From NCBI GenBank assembly GCA_013215905.1, contig JABSQI010000012.1, positions 1-18,321 on the forward strand: a stretch of DNA of 18,321 nucleotides, given 5' to 3'. Position 1 is the first letter of the stretch. Every line of letters begins with the position of its first letter. The translations under genes were made by a program, and so were the position numbers. Source of the DNA: Legionellales bacterium. Its GTDB lineage: Bacteria > Pseudomonadota > Gammaproteobacteria > PIVX01. Shown here in pieces: positions 16,397 to 18,321 of the stretch. The notes beneath the pieces were generated by a model that did not search any database, was not told the origin of the DNA, and was given only the letters and a program-made list of their open reading frames with translations.

Positions 16397-16430
16397 ACTG
16401 ATGCTCGCCCATGTCTAAAGTCAGGGGCTT
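16397..16430 (+). repeat. IS200/IS605-end-like hairpin, copy 2
   Basis: 27 of 34 bases match copy 1 at 8342-8375. The core is GCCCATGTCTAAAGTCAGGGGC, an imperfect stem around CTAAAG; the two G/C-rich arms pair in the way of IS605-type ends. There is no transposase or tnpB in reach. Between 16308 and 16575 there is also an open frame of about 35 codons ending at 16590 (reading NTSDDVGNPIFFSTTAELNE) that may be a gene scrap; I do not recognise it. Confidence 0.5.
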
Positions 16431-16570
16431 TATACTACCTGTTGGTAAAATGTCAGTTTCATCACTTTCGAGAATGCAATAAGCCATTTTTTTGAATACA
16501 TCTGATGATGTAGGAAATCCAATATTTTTTAGTACAACAGCAGAACTTAATGAGCATCAAAATATACTGC

Positions 16571-16603
16571 AAAAATACCCTATTTTATAGAGGTAGTTTT
16601 TTT
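16571..16603. terminator. Bidirectional Rho-independent terminator
   Basis: A stem of eight pairs with one bulge (TACCCTAT, 16576-16583, with ATAGAGGTA, 16587-16595) and a TTT loop. It is flanked by A5 on the left (16571-16575) and T7 on the right (16597-16603), so each strand has a U-tract after its hairpin. It ends the ankyrin-type gene on the minus strand (stop at 16602) and would stop plus-strand reading from the esterase side. Confidence 0.65.
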
Positions 16604-17300
16604 ACTGCAATAAATCATTAAACGGATTCCATGCGTGCACTGAATCTGAAGTTTTAGAGTTTCCAGCAGACTCTGCAGTATATAATTTAAATGTCTTTAA
16701 AGTGTCATCTTTAGAGTTAAATGCTTTCAATTCACTTTTTGTAATCTTAAGAGTTTTTAACTCATATTTTCCGTTTTCCCCAAACATCTCACTATTTTTA
16801 GAATTAAAAAAACTTTGTAATATACTGTGTGGTTTATGTACTTGCTCGTCATATTTCAAATCATCCGCGTTAGATTTAGCATTGAAAAGAAAATGTCTTA
16901 TATATTTGTTATGCATTTCAGTATATTCTTTAGCTTTTTTATTTTTGCCGAAAGCTTTTAGACAAAAACCTTTTTGTTCAGCAATTTTTTCGGCCAATAG
17001 AATATGACCACATTTTATTGCAAAATAAACAGCTGGCAACTCGTTTTTTTTTCCAACAGCATTTACATCAACGTTACCCTGAGAGTGCAGAAAATCTATT
17101 ATATCTTCTCTACCTTGGTGAGCTGCTACTCTATAGGCAGATTCTATGCCAGCAACATCATTTTTATGCTTTTTATAAAGGTCTTTGAATTTTGCAATGG
17201 ATTTGCTACTAACTACACATTGCGATAATTGCTTACCAGAAAAGGAGATAGGACAAATGCAAAACATGCTCATTAATGCTACTAAATTAAAATATTTCAT
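16602..17300 (-). CDS. Small secreted protein with ankyrin-like repeats
   Basis: 232 residues. The N-terminus MKYFNLVALMSMFCICPISFSG is a clear signal peptide, with cleavage probably near residues 20-22. ESAYRVAAHQGREDIIDFLH (53-72) followed by VDVNAVGK, and PAVYFAIKCGHILLAEKIAE (89-108), read as two ankyrin-type helix-turn-helix units; the first is the more typical. The rest (about 115-232) is lysine- and asparagine-rich with no recognised domain. Start choice: a perfect AGGAGG (17307-17312) six bases before the ATG, the best ribosome-binding site in the window. A TATAAT box lies at 17331-17336 on the same strand. Ankyrin proteins of intracellular bacteria often meet host proteins; with a Sec signal this one would reach the periplasm or beyond. 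Function is unknown. Confidence 0.7.
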   Translation of the reverse strand: MKYFNLVALMSMFCICPISFSGKQLSQCVVSSKSIAKFKDLYKKHKNDVAGIESAYRVAAHQGREDIIDFLHSQGNVDVNAVGKKNELPAVYFAIKCGHILLAEKIAEQKGFCLKAFGKNKKAKEYTEMHNKYIRHFLFNAKSNADDLKYDEQVHKPHSILQSFFNSKNSEMFGENGKYELKTLKITKSELKAFNSKDDTLKTFKLYTAESAGNSKTSDSVHAWNPFNDLLQ

Positions 17301-17407
17301 ATAAGGCCTCCTTAGCTATTATCGGTATATATTATATTAGATTTAGATTATTCTGGACAGTAAAAATATAATTGTGCTTAATTAATATTATCAGAATAAG
17401 TAACATA

Positions 17408-17734
17408 ATGTTTTACTTAAAACCACTTTCTTTATTTACGGACCTTATTGAACAACTCAAAGGAAGATATGCTGGAACTAATTGTTAATCGCAAGCGTTT
17501 TCAATATTATATATATAGAATATTACCAAGGAAGTTTTATGTTTAGCTAGCACTGAAAACAAATGAAGCAAAAATACTAACACAATAGATAAAGTACATT
17601 CTGTAAAAGATAAGAGCAGCAGCAGTTTTATAAAAGGGTAGGAGTTAACAATATTAATCTTAGCTACCGATAAAATAAGAATACCTTTAGGATTTGTGTT
17701 TTATTCGACTGATCCAGAATACATTGATTCATAA
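17408..17734 (+). pseudogene. DDE transposase relic (IS4/IS701-like)
   Basis: A single frame from ATG 17408 to TAA 17732-17734 is broken by four in-frame stops. It reads MFYLKPLSLFTDLIEQLKGR, then after two stops EVLCLASTENK-stop-SKNT, KVHSVKDKSSSSFIKG-stop-ELTILILATDKIRI and PLGFVFYSTDPEY. The arrangement T-E-N-(K/R)-x-S-K-x-T, K-V-H-x-x-x-D-K, G-Q-E-L and T-x-x-I-x-I-P-x-G-F-x-F-Y-x-P-D-P is what I know from IS4/IS701-like transposases in intracellular gammaproteobacteria and chlamydia-like bacteria. Two stops are one base from the expected codon (TGA for Arg, TAG for Gln). The DD pair appears changed to AS, and the last third is missing. This copy is long dead. Confidence 0.65.
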
Positions 17735-17780
17735 ACTAAAAAAATGTCTAACATAAAATATATAGTTATATAGATCCTTA

Positions 17781-18203
17781 TCAAACTAGATTTTCTTGTT
17801 GTGTAACTGAGTCTAAAACAATATCTGAATTTTCATTAATTCTAAGTTTAAAACTTATAAGTGATCTATGAAATTTTACTGTAAAGACTTTAGTTTTCAT
17901 ACCTTTTCTATTTTTTAGCTCTATTTTAAAAACTAAAAAAGAGTTTACATCACTAAATGTATAAACACCTAAAAAATATAAATTCCCAGGTGCAGGAAAT
18001 TCATTAGGTTTAAGGCTATCATTGCTTTTAATAATTTCATAAGGAAAAACTTTAGATCCTGCACAATAAATAATTTTGCTCTTACCATCAATCTTCTCGT
18101 AACTTAAATTATAAGCAATGTCAGCTATTTCATGAATATAACTATCTATAGTAAAATGAATAGCATAAGATTTAGATAATATAATAAATAATAATGAGAA
18201 GAT
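17781..18203 (-). pseudogene. Exported-protein ORF lacking a start codon
   Basis: The minus frame is open for 140 codons, from just after an in-frame TGA (18204-18206) to the TGA at 17781-17783. It opens with IFSLLFIILSKSYAIHF, which looks like the hydrophobic core and cleavage site of a signal peptide without its Met and basic residues. It continues through IADIAYNLSYEKIDG, KIIYCAGSKVFPYE, FPAPGNLYFLGVYTF and FLVFKIELKNRKGMK to a polar end. The amino-acid composition looks coding, yet there is no ATG, GTG or TTG before the signal core. The GC content changes sharply at its 5' edge, so the start was probably cut off by a rearrangement. No family is recognised. Confidence 0.55.
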
Positions 18204-18205
18204 TC

Positions 18206-18321
18206 AGCACCCTGGTAAGAAACCAAGCCGTATTCAACACCTGGCGCAGGAGTTTTGCCACTTACAACAGTTTCGTAGGACCCTAGGTTTAGTAGTAAAC
18301 TACTTATTCACCTTTCTTCCC
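18206..18321. other. GC-richer tail of foreign look
   Basis: Roughly 46 percent GC against under 30 percent to its left, with a sharp edge at about 18205. On the minus strand one frame reads NLGSYETVVSGKTPAPGVEY and on to GLVSYQGAESS; on the plus strand another frame is open to the window end (QHPGKKPSRIQHLAQEF). Short palindromes are present (CCTG-GCG-CAGG, GTTTA-GTAG-TAAAC). I cannot assign it; it may be the edge of a mobile element or of another gene. Confidence 0.4.

Noticed and set aside
1..18321. CRISPR arrays and tRNA genes
   Set aside because: No regularly spaced direct repeats and no TTCGA-arm/acceptor pairing consistent with a tRNA were seen; TTCGAATAC at 11537 belongs to a short hairpin instead.

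Overview
The window is strongly AT-rich and comes from a gammaproteobacterium. The best marker is the divergent block at 2.3-6.0 kb: ygfB-pepP on the minus strand, facing a TIGR02449-type coiled-coil gene, zapA, 6S RNA and ygfA on the plus strand. This arrangement is known from Pseudomonas and Escherichia relatives. Low GC, many decayed insertion sequences, a secreted ankyrin-type protein and a caspase-like (clan CD) protease gene suggest a host-associated or intracellular lineage, for example Legionellales or Francisella/Fastidiosibacter relatives. The genus cannot be fixed from the sequence alone.

Layout. 1-982 (minus): a LuxR-like regulator with an eroded DNA-binding domain lies upstream of an MFS transporter that runs off the window. 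1240-4567 (minus): an apparent operon ygfB-pepP-dgkA-DUF218-like gene; the first three genes overlap or abut. 4641-5989 (plus): TIGR02449 gene, zapA, 6S RNA and ygfA. ygfA overlaps queD tail to tail (5970-6410, minus). 6744-8383 is a graveyard: the C-terminal SGNH end of an acyltransferase, an IS91-type HUH/Y2 transposase lacking its N-terminus and broken by a stop, and a hairpin resembling an IS200/IS605 end. 8511-10244 (plus): a second, intact LuxR-type regulator that is a paralogue of the first, then an integral membrane protein resembling a CPBP (CAAX/Abi) protease with an eroded active site. 10266-11332 (minus): a clan CD cysteine protease gene broken at two A7 tracts; removing one A from each restores a 354-residue frame. 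12074-16307: nudC, a family 9 glycosyltransferase (minus), an O-antigen-ligase-type polymerase and an exported serine esterase. 16308-18321: a second IS605-like hairpin, a bidirectional terminator, the secreted ankyrin-type gene, an IS4/IS701-like transposase relic, an exported-protein ORF without a start, and a GC-richer 116-bp tail.

How the genes work together. The 2.3-6.4 kb core is housekeeping: proline-peptide cleavage, lipid head-group recycling, Z-ring assembly, RNA polymerase regulation by 6S RNA, folate salvage and queuosine synthesis. The glycosyltransferase and ligase pair points to surface glycan (LPS or O-chain) synthesis. The regulator, membrane-protein and protease genes at 8.5-11.3 kb, flanked by transposon debris, form the accessory island and are the most likely place for something undescribed.
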